Below, in pieces: positions 24,701-35,766 of a DNA stretch of 64,000 nt (positions are counted from its first letter, which is position 1; the number at the start of each line of letters is the position of its first letter). Source of the DNA: Gnetum montanum (Eukaryota; Streptophyta; Gnetopsida; Gnetales; Gnetaceae). Below the pieces are notes generated by a model, which saw only the letters and a program-made list of their open reading frames with translations, made no database searches and was not told the DNA's origin. The stretch lies in the NCBI GenBank assembly GCA_015680685.1, contig MNCI01023453.1, positions 599,410-663,409 on the forward strand, read 5' to 3'. The position numbers and the translations under genes are program-made.

Positions 24701-25283
24701 ACTTCTAAGTTTTGATTCTCTCTTTAGAACTTGACTACTAAACAACTCAATTGCTGAATGAGGTAATATGTTTGATGCTAGATTATTGAACAAGATGACA
24801 AATTTGATGGAAACGAAATTACTCTTACATATTCTTCTCTTATGCCCCTTTCCCATTTTCTTTAAACCCTCTTAGTCCAATTTGTTCTTTCACTATTTAT
24901 TTAGGATACCTTTGAAAGATTATTCTTTAGCATAAATAATAGCTAGTCTATTTCATATGGTAGAAGCTACTCTAAGTTTTGATTTAATATTTGTATAGTA
25001 AAATTTATCTTATCTTATAAGGTTGAACAAACATCTAATCATTTATACTCAACACCATATAGAATTGCAAGTTTGATTATTATTGTGTCAATTTTTTTTT
25101 ATTTCATTGAGATATTTTTGTCACATAATACATTAATAGTCTATCTCCATTTTAACCATCTCTCCATAAGCCTTTTTCTTATCTTTTATCATTTGATTAG
25201 AGCATAGTTGAAGGATCATTGCCCAAAGGCTCAATGTTCATCTTGCCAAGGCAAGGTCTATGAAGATTATCATCTTCTAATTA

Positions 25284-25288
25284 TTTAT
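25284..25288. other. Left target-site duplication of P
   Basis: TTTAT; the matching copy GTTAT is at 35767-35771 (four of five identical). Confidence 0.5.
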
Positions 25289-26176
25289 TGATGAAGTGTC
25301 ATTAGTTGATGCGTCGACTAGGCCACGTATACGGGACCATGTTGACGCGGCTGCATCAACGCAGTCTTCCATGTGTCGACGTGGCCTCGTTTATGCGAAG
25401 CCTATTTTGGCCTATAAATAAGAGAGCCTTCCACCTCATTTAGGCATCTTTTAGTCAGTTGTAGTGAAGCTCTTCCAATTTGTTCCCGCAGGAGATAGAA
25501 TATTTTCCAAGTGCCCGTAGTAGGTGTAAGAAAAGTGATTGGCTCTTTATTCGAGCGTTGATGTATCTAAGCCCATTGGCATGATGGCAATAAATATGAA
25601 CTCTTCAAGCATTCCTTACAACATTTGGACTTAGTAATTTAATGCATTCAATAGCTTAATATTTATATGCTTTGATAATTACTTAAGTTTCTCTTATTAT
25701 TAGTTTAATTGCTACCATTCATTCATAGCTCATAGAAACCATAAGTACGACCATCTCGAACGCAAACCCAAAACTTGGTAACCCAGTGACGCTTAACATC
25801 TGGTAGCCCAATAGTGTTTAGGGGATGCTCAGAACATGCTCAAAAGATGGGATCTCATACTTATGCTAGGAATAGTTAAGATATAGATTAGGATAATTAT
25901 AGATTAGATAAGAATTTATTCCTTACTTTTCATACCTTAATTAGCCACCAAAAGATAAGTAAAAAGCTATAAAAATCATTAGCCTTAATCTTACTTAACC
26001 ATCACAAACAGAACATCACAAGTGAGATTAGGAAGGCAACGACCATTCTAACCCAAGGTTTCACTGGTTACAGTCTAGTGTATGTTAAGTTCTTACAGTC
26101 TACGGAATTTGGCCAGGTCATGTATGAACGATCATGATTCATATGGTTGGGCGTAGGGGTACCTAGCCGCTCATCA
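25289..26176 (+). repeat. 5' LTR of element P
   Basis: Starts TGATGAAGTG, ends CTAGCCGCTCATCA, 888 bp. The TATA box TATAAATA is at 25413-25420 and AATAAA is at about 25589. Upstream of TATA are symmetric arms at 25313, 25327, 25341 and 25355 (14-bp steps), then 25375 and 25389. Eighteen bases separate the last arm from TATA. Confidence 0.85.
25313..25420 (+). promoter_or_regulatory. U3 arm array and TATA box, P 5' LTR
   Basis: Arms GTCGAC, GTATAC, GTTGAC and ATCAAC are separated by 8-bp spacers with decayed GGCC centres (TAGGCCAC, GGGACCAT, GCGGCTGC). Two further arms follow after a 6-bp phase slip, then 18 bp, then TATAAATA. Confidence 0.7.
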
Positions 26177-26177
26177 T

Positions 26178-26195
26178 TGGCATCATTTCCAGGGA
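26178..26195 (+). promoter_or_regulatory. Primer-binding site of element P
   Basis: TGGCATCATTTCCAGGGA, two bases after the LTR end. It matches the tRNA-Asp primer site in 13 of 18 positions, the differences being mainly transitions. Confidence 0.7.
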
Positions 26196-26323
26196 CTATT
26201 AGTTTAACATGCGTCATCTAACTTTAGTAAAATTATCATTCATGTTGTTCGAATGGACCCAGGATAGTAACATTTATGCACGTTAGGAGGATTAAAAGTA
26301 AACAATAAGGTACACTGATTAAA

Positions 26324-28860
26324 ATGGATCATCTAACATCCAATTTGACTTCTTATCATAGGCGAGATGTACCCAACCCACCGGTGCCATAAGAATGTCA
26401 AGTGGTATAAAAGCATCCTAATGAATATGTCCTTGACTTTACATTCATCCTACATTAGGATGGGCATCTATGATGGTGGGACATGGAGGGCAACATCATA
26501 CTGCCACCCTACCGATCATCTCCTACAATGTTATTTCACAATCATGCCAGATTGGGCATCCTTGACTATGGAGTGAATTACATCATGGAGGACCATAACT
26601 CCCAGGACTATCATCCCACTAAGGCTCAACAAGCACAATACCTACAGTAGGTAGAAAGATATAAATAGCTAAATGGGAAACAATTTAGTAACCCCTTATT
26701 CTCGCAAGGGCTGCAGGATGATGGGGATCCCATCTTTCATGATACCCATTCAACCAAACTTCCCATGGGGTAGCTAATCCTCCAATCCATCATTTAGAAT
26801 AAGCCTCTAAGTAACCAAGGTCCTCAAGGGGATGGAGGGTCACATAGCATGGCTAGGCAGGATGATCAAGGCCGTCATCACGATAGAGGGGAAGATTGAC
26901 ACTAGAGCGGTGGCAATACCTCTCCTTCTTCTCCATCCTCTCACTCTCCTACACCTTCATCCAACTCAGGCTCTGATCATAACTAGGGTAGAAAGGAGCG
27001 AAAGGAAGGTGGTAAAAAGGTTCAGAAGTGACAATGTGAGAAGGCATGTGACCACTTGTGCAATGCTTGCCAACATGAAAGGAGGGGTAGCCAAAATCAT
27101 CACAAACATTGTGGTCCTCAATAGGACTATGATTTGGATGAGCCGTTGTTGGCTACTCAGAGCATTCTCCAAATCGCAAAGGTAGTTCAAATTCCTAGTA
27201 GGCATGTAAAGGATAGTTGGATCAAGCACATTGATATGAACAATATCCCTAGATTTGAAGGGGGATACAACTGTGATTTACAGATGCACTTGCAGGCGTT
27301 TCTTGATGCCTGCACCCTGCAGAACATTGACAATGATTGGCAGAAGCTGAAGCTGGTCCCTTGCACACTCATCAAGGAAGCTGAAAGCTGGTACTGGTCC
27401 TTAGAACCAAAATTAATTAGAAGATGAAGTACGATGCTTGAATTTTTCAGTGACAAGTATCAAATGTACTCTAGAGTGGCAAATCTAAGATGGTAGATCC
27501 AAGGTTGGAAGCAAGGGAATCATGAACCCTTAGATGCTGCCATGAGCAGGTACTACTCATTATTGCATCAGTGAACTAGTCATGGTTACTCTCAGTGGGC
27601 ACAGCTTCATCAGATCATTGATGGGATCTACTTTGAAATGCAAAAGACGCTTGGCGTGTACGCCCAGGGACAACTATCAAAAATAAGGGTCCATTAGCTA
27701 CAATGCCTCATTGAACAGGTCGCCAAGGGGGAAGGGAAACCTAGAAAAAAGGAGAGTGTAAAAGAATTCAACCAAGATCCTTCCCTTAAAAAAAGGAAAG
27801 TTCATTTTTGTGATGAGGAGGAGGAATCACCACTAGAAGTAGCGGTGAATCGAAAGACTTTGTTCTTACAAAAGTTTGCATCTGAAATATCAGCAAAGGT
27901 GGATAAGATGTGCAACTCTTTAGACAAAAAATTTCAAAGTGTGCTAAAAATTATAGACAAGTTCAGAGAACAAGGCAATGACCTTGATCAGCGTAGGAAG
28001 AAGGAAGCTGAACGTGCCCATTATAAGGGTAAGGGCAAATTTTTTGTAGTAGAGTAGGTTGCAGACTCTGACACCAAGGAGGAGGATGAATGCGGCATAT
28101 GCCAATATGAACATCCTAAGGGATGTTGTCCTATGGTGTCACATCTTCAAGAGTCTAGGGTATACGCATTGAACCCTTGCTTGGCATAGCAGCAAACACC
28201 CAAAAGGTTGCCTTATCCACAAGGCAATTCCAGGTGGTTCCACTAGCAGCAATAAGGATATTATCCAAGTGGAGCACCACCACAACTGTGCATGTACTTC
28301 CAACAGTGGCAGCAACCATAAGTGTGGGGGATACCACCTCCAAGGTAGCAGTACCCTTACAAACTACCATATCCCTATGGGTACTAAATTTAGCAACCAG
28401 TCTCTCCATAAGACTCTTCCAATCATGCGGCCTTTCAAAGTTATTACCACCCCCAGGAGTATTTTCGGCCACAACCTCCATCACCTAGGGGGAAAACCCA
28501 CATCTCTTCTATCCTCCATCACCTTCTCCTACCACTCATCCACAACATCCCATTCAGTTGCCACCTACTCCATTGATGCAAGGAGAAATACTACCACAAC
28601 CACAGCAATGCAATGCTGTGAGGGCTGTCAACATACAACCAGCTCCTCAATCAAGTGGACTAGAAGCTAAGCCACAAAAATGTCCCTTCTTCTAGCCCAA
28701 TCATGTATGCACACCCTCACACCCACCAGTGGCTAGTGCCTCTAACCCTCAAACCGTCTCTACTATTCCACCGCTCGAGCAGCCTTCAAGACCACCATAC
28801 TACAACATCCAAATGGTCATGCTCACACATGCCTTGACCAATTGGATAAAGGTAGGTCAC
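26324..28860 (+). pseudogene. gag polyprotein of element P, broken
   Basis: The likely start is the ATG at 26324. The N-terminal block contains LDFTFILH and DMEGNIILPP, shared with B and D. The capsid-like core is at 27134-27700 (IPRFEGGYNCDLQMHLQAFL, LIKEAESWYW). A basic and coiled segment follows (27760-28050). A CCHC-like knuckle is at about 28091-28130 (CGICQYEHPKGCC). A Pro/Gln-rich linker runs to the protease. Stops and shifts interrupt it (for example 27425-27435 and 28056-28058). Gag forms the particle and binds RNA; if translated at all, this copy gives fragments. Confidence 0.7.
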
Positions 28861-29360
28861 CTTCCTCAAAAATTGATTGATATGGGAAGTTCCCTCATCT
28901 ATCTTTAGGTGGTTGGGAATAAGCCATGTCAAGCTCTTCTGGACTCGAGGTCAAGAGTCAATTTGATCTCACATGACATATACAAGAATTGGAATTTACC
29001 CCCGTTAAAGAAGAGCAACATTAGGCTCAAATTAGCAAAATAGTCCATCACTGTTCCCTTGGGAGTGGTGGAGGACATTTTGACCACCATTTGCGGGTGG
29101 TCCTATCCTACTAATTTCCTTGTCATCTATGTAGAGAATTGCAGGGGGACTTCCCAATCATAATGGGAAGAGCCTGGCTGAGCATGGTGGATGCAAGACT
29201 AGGACTCTGTGATCTTTCCCTTAAAATTTCAAAAGAAAATTCTTCTAGAAAGATTGAGAAGAAGCGTGTTCCATGCATCATGTACAGTGACTTAAGGTGC
29301 AACTGTGTACAGCAATCATGGTTCACCAAGCAAACATCCATTCAAGCATGTAGTTAGTGT
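28861..29360 (+). pseudogene. Aspartic protease of element P, active site altered
   Basis: The retropepsin-like region contains CQALLDSRSRVNLISHD at about 28928-28978 and, further on, FPIIMGRAWLSMVDA. The catalytic triplet is Asp-Ser-Gly in B (ALLDSGSKVNLIS) but Asp-Ser-Arg here, through a glycine codon change. An in-frame stop lies near 29042. The protease normally cleaves gag and pol; this copy should be inactive. Confidence 0.65.
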
Positions 29361-31265
29361 ACCAAAGAATCACCTGTTCAACAGTGCCTGTACACAACAG
29401 CCACTAACCAAGAGGGCACCCAGTGGCTGACAGCTGACCCTACTAGCAGCGTAATGTGCATGGAACCATCTGAGGGGCTTGTATGAGCCTATGTAGAATG
29501 CATGGATGAAATGGAAGAGGTTCATCAATGGGCCCCCACTGTTGATGACCATGGTGACTGGGGAAAGTTGCAAATCCCTACAAGCATCAAACAAGAGCCC
29601 TTGGAACTCAAACCTTTTCACGGACTTCACCTGACCAGGGATACCACCTCGTCATCACTAGGATAGCCTGGCTCCATTTTGTATGTCTCTTTCTTTCCAC
29701 CCAGTCGTGGGGGAGACCGTCTTCCCTACTAACCCATTTCAGTACACCCCTCACCATTTTGTAAATTTTTTTTACACTTTTTTGTTTTACACTTTTTTCT
29801 TTCAACATCGTTCATACGTTTGTCAATTCTTATACAGTTTTTTTTTCATTCTTTAATTATTTTTTGTTTCTTTGTGTGTGTTTCATTTTTCATGTGATCG
29901 CTAACCCATCGTCTTATTGTCATCAGGCATCTAGCATGGATGATTTTTGTTATGATGGGTAATGTAATAGTCCACCTAGTTATCTGACTCCCACCATCAC
30001 ATTGTTGTCCTTGGACTTTACATCTATTTTCAACTCATAAAATTGGCAATGAGTCCATGTCATCCATCTATTCACCCACTCCATGTTTTTTCTTCTATTG
30101 AGAACATGAAGCCCCTTCACTTAAAAACATTGCAATTAATGTGTGACTTGTGTAGTTCCTAGACTCGGGGATGACCCAATGGTTTGAATCAGGTGTGACT
30201 TCAAGGGGAATGCAACATTCATCTCTCTCTCTTATCCCTTGGGTTGCTGGTGTGTCTTTACGGATTTCCTACCACTCCATGTTTTTCTCTCCATGGAAGC
30301 TTCTGGGCAGTTCAACCATGCATGGTGTGGTCCTCACCAAAAAATTTCAAAAAAAAAATAACAACAACAAATAAGCATGAGAATTCAAAGCACATCCCTT
30401 GGTCAAATGCATGCAAACACGTATGGGTCTTTGCATGGTGTGGTTCCCCCGAACAAGAAAAAAAAATCATGACATCACTATGGGGGAATTCAAAGCACAT
30501 GCCTTAGACTACCTCTCACGGGCCACAAGTACTAGTTATGGGACTTCCTTCGTCCCCTCTAACTTCATCCCATTTCACTTCCTTCCTCTCAAGCTTGTTG
30601 AAGTGGTGATTCTCTATGGGTGCATTCCTGCTTCCTTGGGACATGGCTAGGGCTTCATCTGTTGTTGCGATGTCACTGAATGTGGATGGTTTTGGGTCTG
30701 AACTCAGGAAAGGTTCTACCAGGTCACTTAACCACGACTGCACACGAGGTTTCATGTGACCAATGATTAGAATTTCCATTTCCTCTTCTCTCTCTACACC
30801 CATTTCTCTCTGTAACTCACCTCACTACATTATATTTTGCAAGTTCATCATGGTCTCCATGGCCTTCTCATGCCTTGGTGACATATCTTGGGTAGGAGTC
30901 TTAATTGGCAAACACCATTTCTTGGCTTTGAGGCCCACAAACCCTGATGTTGAGGCTATGTAGTGGCTACTAAGGCTATTGCCTACTATGGGGAGGACCC
31001 ACTTGCATATTCTTGGTCCTGCTTGTTAAGTCTCTCATTCTTTGGATTTCATGGTTGATTATTTTCAGGGTACCATCACTCTATTTCTTCCCTGTGGAGT
31101 TATTTTGCATCACGTTCTCCTATTTTGACTCTTTTTTGAGCCTCGATTACCTTCCTCCTATCCTCAACCATGACCGGGCCTCTCACGTGCTTCAACCGCC
31201 CCAATTTGGAGTTTCAAATTCATCATTTTGAGCTTTTTTCTGGGTTGGTCAACCCTGGTCAACGG
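29361..31265. other. Spacer of element P including pol deletion junction
   Basis: 29370-29625 is a decayed coding spacer matching the segment between protease and RT in B (CMEPSEGL, KQEPLELKPF). At about 29625-29650 the match to B jumps from pre-RT sequence to post-integrase sequence, the deletion scar. 29700-29714 carries the internal CAGTCGTGGGGGAGA motif. The rest, to 31265, is non-coding; two copies of a GCATGGTGTGGTYC block with adenine-rich tracts lie near 30320-30470. Confidence 0.55.
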
Positions 31266-31349
31266 GTGCACACACCTGCGTATACGGGGCCCCGTATACA
31301 CAGCCACATATACATGGCCCTAGATGCATCACCCAACCCCCTATATATA
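31266..31349 (+). promoter_or_regulatory. Internal promoter of element P with perfect 20-bp palindrome
   Basis: Arms at 31266 (GTGCAC), 31280 (GTATAC), 31294 (GTATAC), 31308 (ATATAC) and 31322 (AGATGC), exactly 14 bp apart. The spacers are GGCC-centred (GGGGCCCC, ACAGCCAC, ATGGCCCT). 31280-31299 is the perfect palindrome GTATACGGGGCCCCGTATAC. The TATA box TATATATA is at 31342-31349. The segment GCCACATATACATGG also occurs in the P 3' LTR at the matching place. Confidence 0.65.
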
Positions 31350-31372
31350 CAGCTGTTTCTCCTCACATTTTC

Positions 31373-31767
31373 ATCATTTGGAATCCAAATTCAAGCGAGA
31401 CTTTGCCATTTTTTCTGCCCAACTCTTCCCTACGCACGTATGTTCTATCATGCATCCACATCAACCGATCCTTGCCCTTTTAAGCAACCGGAGGTATGCT
31501 CTCAGTCATGAGGGGGTGAAGCCCATGTATAGTTAATTAATTAATTAATTAATTAAGACTTTGCACCTCTAAGGGAAGAAACAAAAACAACCGTTTAAAC
31601 TTGAACTCATCCCTTGTTGTCTTTGCTTTTAACCCATGAATTAACACTCTGGGAGACTTAATGCATTGTCTGTGCCAAAAACATAACCTAGTCAAATTGA
31701 GAATGTGTATAAGGACCATTTTGAGCTATGTATGCACAATCTAATGGATGTTTATGTCTGATTGCAG
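31373..31767 (+). other. Leader exon and intron in front of ORF2 (element P)
   Basis: About 30 bp after the internal TATA box a leader of about 120 nt runs to a donor at 31494 (ACCGGAG then GTATGC). The intron of 274 nt ends at TTTATGTCTGATTGCAG (31767), directly abutting the ATG of ORF2. B has the same donor context and acceptor position. The intron holds CAGTCATGAGGGGGTG (31503-31518) and a TTAA microsatellite (31532-31556). The transcription start is inferred. Confidence 0.55.
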
Positions 31768-34618
31768 ATGGCACCCAAACCGACGCATCGAAGGGGTGAA
31801 GGACCATCATAACCGAGGGACAAGCACCCACACACAGGAAGGGGACGAGGCATGTAATAGCTAGAGCACATAGAGGGCTCTCATTGAAATGGCCCCCTCC
31901 ATGAAGGACTTGATGTAGAATCTATCCATCAGATTCCCAAATAGGAGATTCCCAGCGAGCAATCACAAAGGGATGAGACTCCTGGGATAGCACCATGGCT
32001 TGAGGTCACCCTGACCCAAGCCTATCTTGATGTTATTATGCCACAAGAGGTGCAACAGATGTCCTCCAAGAGCTAAAATTTGGACCATTCCTTGAGAACA
32101 TGCTAGAAGAAGTGAGGCTTCAACTATGAAACTCTCCAATATGCCCAATCATCACAACCAGTGGTGAATGGTACTTAGGAGAGACCTATCTCTTCTGGAA
32201 GAATCAACAACCAAGGTCCAGAGTAAAGATCAAAGACATTTATGTCTCTTACTCTTCAAAGGCAATAGTGCAGGCTCTGGGGTTGCTCAAGACTAGAGAA
32301 GATAGAAATTCCAAAACAAGCCGACCTAGAGGTAAAGGTGGAATTGACCAAATGGTGCTATGGGGTAGAGTGCAAAGAATTTGACTCTTTGACCATGGTG
32401 GAGAGGGTGTACTCAAAGATCGCATCTTACCACTTGAACCCAATGGTAAGGCCCAGCAAAATCACAGCCTTCTCCGCTTGTGCATGTGTCGTCTTGAGTA
32501 GGAAATTCCCAATGAGTCTTCCACAGTTGTTGTTCTTGGAGATTGAAAAGAGGTTTGTTGAAAGCGAACTTGCAAGATGAGATCTCCCCTTTCCCGACCT
32601 AATCCAAAAGTTGTGCAAACGGGTAAGGATAGCACAATACTCCAATGATATAATCCAACATGCCCCGATTGCCTCTTGGCAAGAAATGATGAAGAAAAAA
32701 ACTCCTACCATCACATAGACAGAGGAGGAGGAGCAACCACCTCCACCACCTAAGCAAGCAACAAGGCCAGGTTCGTAAACCATTGCAAAATACATCCGTG
32801 TAATCTAGTAAACGCTCTTGAGCCAGCAAGAGCAATCAGGAAGAATTGGTTTAAGGAAAGACTCTTTGGTCTATCACCCTGCAATGAGCCACCTAGAACA
32901 AGTGGCTTAATTAGTCAGCTTGCTAGAAAGAGTGGGGCCAAGGTTCTCCACTGCCCGAACATAAGTGCCAGCTAGAATAGATCCAAGTGTCCGAAAGGTA
33001 ATATTATCAACCAAAAAGCTATTTCTTGAAATTTCAAGGAATGCTACTACCTTCTCAATACTCTTGGAAGATGGTGAAGAGGCAATAGTCCTGATGATGC
33101 AGCACCAAGGATAGGAGACTATGGCTGAAGTGGTTGCTGATACAATTGCTATGGCTCTCAATGCACCGGTAGCACCTGTACCAGACATTCATGGACTACA
33201 AGATGTATAGGCATCTTCCAGAACTTTGCATAGCAAGATTGATGCAGCCCAACACGAGGAGTTGTTGGACTGACTAGTGGGGACTGGGTAACTACTTCCA
33301 GATGTCTTCGACCTTGTAGACAACATTACTACATCCTAGTCAGAGTTGCTCTTGGCAAGGGGTAAGAGCCTCATTTTGGAAGGACAACTTGAAGTTGCTC
33401 AAGCCTCTTGTCAACACTTGGCAATGGAAGTAGCCCAATTAAGAGCCCAACCTGCAAATCTAGCCATCCTTGACCCCAAAATTGCCAGAGATGAATCCTT
33501 TCAACAACTTCAACTTAAACTTTAGATCGTTGAGGATGTGCAAGAGTCGACAATCTTCAATAAGTCCTTGGAAAATGTTTGAGCATATCATTTACACAAG
33601 GACTTGGCGGAGGTTCACCAAGAGAATGTTTGATTGACCGCAGAGATTCATCACCTGTGTAATGTTGGTTGAGAAAATGAACACATGAAAAATTTTATCC
33701 ATCAACAACAAGAACAACTAGCTAGGATGAATGTTGACGTAAGAAGGTTGGCTACTGAGAACTGAAATCTGTCAATGGAGACGTTTCGGGCATTGCAACA
33801 AAAATCTGCAATTTGAAATCACCACTTGGAATAATGAGATCCTAAAATTTGAAAACATCAAAAATCATTACAGGGACCAAGTGGGATTATAGAAGGAAGT
33901 AAGTGAAAAGAAGATTTAGGTTGCAAAGGCCAAAATGAACCAAGTTCTCCAACAGCTCTGAGAAGGATGCGATGTATGGCAACCTACCTTTGATGGGTTG
34001 AATGACTACAATCAAGCTAAAATCTACCTTAAGGAGTTGCAGATTGAGAAGATGACAGAATATATGAAGCTTTCCAACCTTTGCTATGCAAACCTGGCTA
34101 TGCTCATAGCTGTGAGACCACGGTTAGTGTTGGAAAAGCAAGTGGCCACCTCGTATTCTCTATACGAGGGAGAGTTCCAGGCGCATAAAGCAATAAAGAA
34201 AAAATTGGAAACAACAAATGTGGAACTCGAGGTTCTCCACACACGATTTGAAGGATAACATATAATTGCAGAGAACCTGGGTCATCGAATGAATGACTAC
34301 CAGTAGCTGTAGGCATCAATCTAAGCGTTCGACATCAAACAAAAGCAGTTCGCAGCTTGGTTTGTCAACCTAAAAGAACTCTTCCTAGTGCTGCCATGCC
34401 CTTGGGAGGTTCCAGTTCTAGCACACATTGGTGAAGCTGCCTAGATAGTGAATGATCCCAAAAGTAAAGAAGAGAAAATGAGGGCTCTCTTGGAGGCTTT
34501 CTGACTACCTCTAGAAGTTCCAGCTGCTGTGGGACAACCATCATTCATGCCACAACCATTGCATGGGCTAGAAGCTGGTGAAGGTCTGTTGGAACCACTA
34601 CCCCCAGGGACAATGTGA
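31768..34618 (+). pseudogene. ORF2 of element P: extra protein, function unknown
   Basis: Starts MAPKPTHRRGEG directly after a splice acceptor and ends LPPGTM then TGA. The span is about 950 codons with stops and a net one-base frameshift. The N-terminal half holds a conserved block (about 32398-32640: SYHLNPMVRPSKITAF, FPMSLPQLLFLEIEKRF, LIQKLCKR) that matches the ORF2 of B closely. The C-terminal half (33300-34260) is rich in Leu, Glu and Gln and looks like coiled coil (IYLKELQIEKMTEYMK). Extra ORFs downstream of integrase are known in Athila/Tat-type plant elements. I do not recognise a catalytic motif. It is conserved in two copies, which argues for a real function. Confidence 0.65.
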
Positions 34619-34857
34619 TCTTCTCCAATAATTTTGTGCATCATTCTACATGGTAGAGACTCTAGGACTAGCAAGGTGTTCAATTTTGTCTTAGAACACC
34701 ATCAATTTTTGTAACTTATCCTTCTCTATAACTCATACACTTGGTCAAATTGATGTTGTGTCATGTGTGTGTGTCATGTGTTTGTCAAGTCATGTGCATT
34801 GTAAATAAAATCCCATACCTTCCAAATTGTAGAGTAACTTGAGGATGTGTTTTTACT

Positions 34858-34871
34858 CAGTCATGGGGGTA
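34858..34871 (+). promoter_or_regulatory. Polypurine tract of element P
   Basis: CAGTCATGGGGGTA precedes the 3' LTR start TGATGAAG. The same CAGTCATGGGGG word occurs twice more inside the element in decayed form. Confidence 0.65.
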
Positions 34872-35766
34872 TGATGAAGTGTTATTAGTCGATGCGTCGA
34901 GTAGGCTACATCTACAAGGCCACATATACATGGTCGCGTCGATGCGGCCCCATCGATGCAGCCTTCCATGCGTCGATGTGGCCCTATTTATGTAGAGCCT
35001 ATTTCAGCCTATAAATAAGAGGGCCTTCCACCTCATTTAGGCATCTTTTAGTTAGTTGTAGTGAAGATCTTGCAATTTTTTCCCGTAGGAGATAGAATAT
35101 TTTTCAAGTTCCAATACTATATGTAAGAAAAGTGACCAGCTCTTTATTCCAGCATTGATGTATCTGAGCCCATTGCCATGATGGCAATAAAGAAGAACTC
35201 TTCAAGTATTCCTTGCAACATTTGGACTTAGTCATTGAATGCATTCAATAGCTTAATATTATATGCTTTGATAATTACTTAAGTTTCTCTTATTATTAGT
35301 TTAATTGCTACCGTTCATTCATAGCTCATAGAAACCATAAGTACGACCATCTCGAACACAAACCCAACACTTGGTAACCTAGTGACGCTTAACATCTGGT
35401 AGCCTAGTAGTGTTTAGGGGAGGCTCAGAATGTGCCCAGAAGAGGGGATCGCATACTTATGCTAGGAATAGTTAAGATATAGATTAGGATAATTATAGAT
35501 TAGATAATAGTTTATTCCTTACTTTTCATACCTTAATTAGCCACCAAAAGATAAAAGCTATAAAAATCATTAGCCTTAATCTCACTTAACCATCGCAAAT
35601 AGAACATCACAAGTAAGATTAGGAAGGCAACAACCATTCTAACCCAAGGTTTCACTGGTTAGAGTCTGTGTATGTTAAGTGATTACAGTCTATGGAATTC
35701 GACCAGGTCATGTGTGAACACCTGTGATTTGTATGGTTGGGCGTAGGGGTACCTAGCCGCTCATCA
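34872..35766 (+). repeat. 3' LTR of element P
   Basis: 895 bp, TGATGAAG to CCGCTCATCA, closely similar to the 5' LTR. The TATA box TATAAATA is at 35010-35017. Arms lie at 34896, 34910, 34924, 34938 and 34952, then 34972 and 34986. That is one 14-bp unit more than in the 5' LTR. Again 18 bp lie between the last arm and TATA. Confidence 0.85.

Larger units (their letters stand above)
23165..25288. other. Sequence between elements D and P
   Basis: Mostly AT-rich with no supported intact gene. It contains a coding-like relic (23396-23790) and a 104-bp tandem duplication (24497-24700), listed separately. From 24720 to 25288 I see nothing identifiable. Confidence 0.5.
25289..35766 (+). mobile_element. 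Element P: non-autonomous Ty3/gypsy element (gag, protease, ORF2)
   Basis: Two LTRs (25289-26176 and 34872-35766), tRNA-Asp type primer site, polypurine tract, and near-matching 5-bp flanks. Inside are gag (26324-28860), protease (28861-29360), a spacer, an internal promoter (31266-31349) and ORF2 (31768-34618). Aligned with B, the spacer after protease is colinear up to about 29625, then continues at the post-integrase motif CAGTCGTGGGGGAGA (29700-29714). RT, RNase H and integrase were therefore deleted as a block. The element would need enzymes from a relative such as B. Confidence 0.85.

Noticed and set aside
28155-28670. Several open frames on both strands in the gag linker of P
   Set aside because: Low-complexity Pro/Gln/His coding on plus opens other frames by composition alone.
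30244-30507. Overlapping frames near 30244-30507 as a gene
   Set aside because: They arise from two copies of a GCATGGTGTGGTYC repeat and adenine tracts in the P spacer.
31532-31556. TTAA microsatellite as a promoter or origin
   Set aside because: Simple repeat inside the ORF2 leader intron; B has no counterpart.
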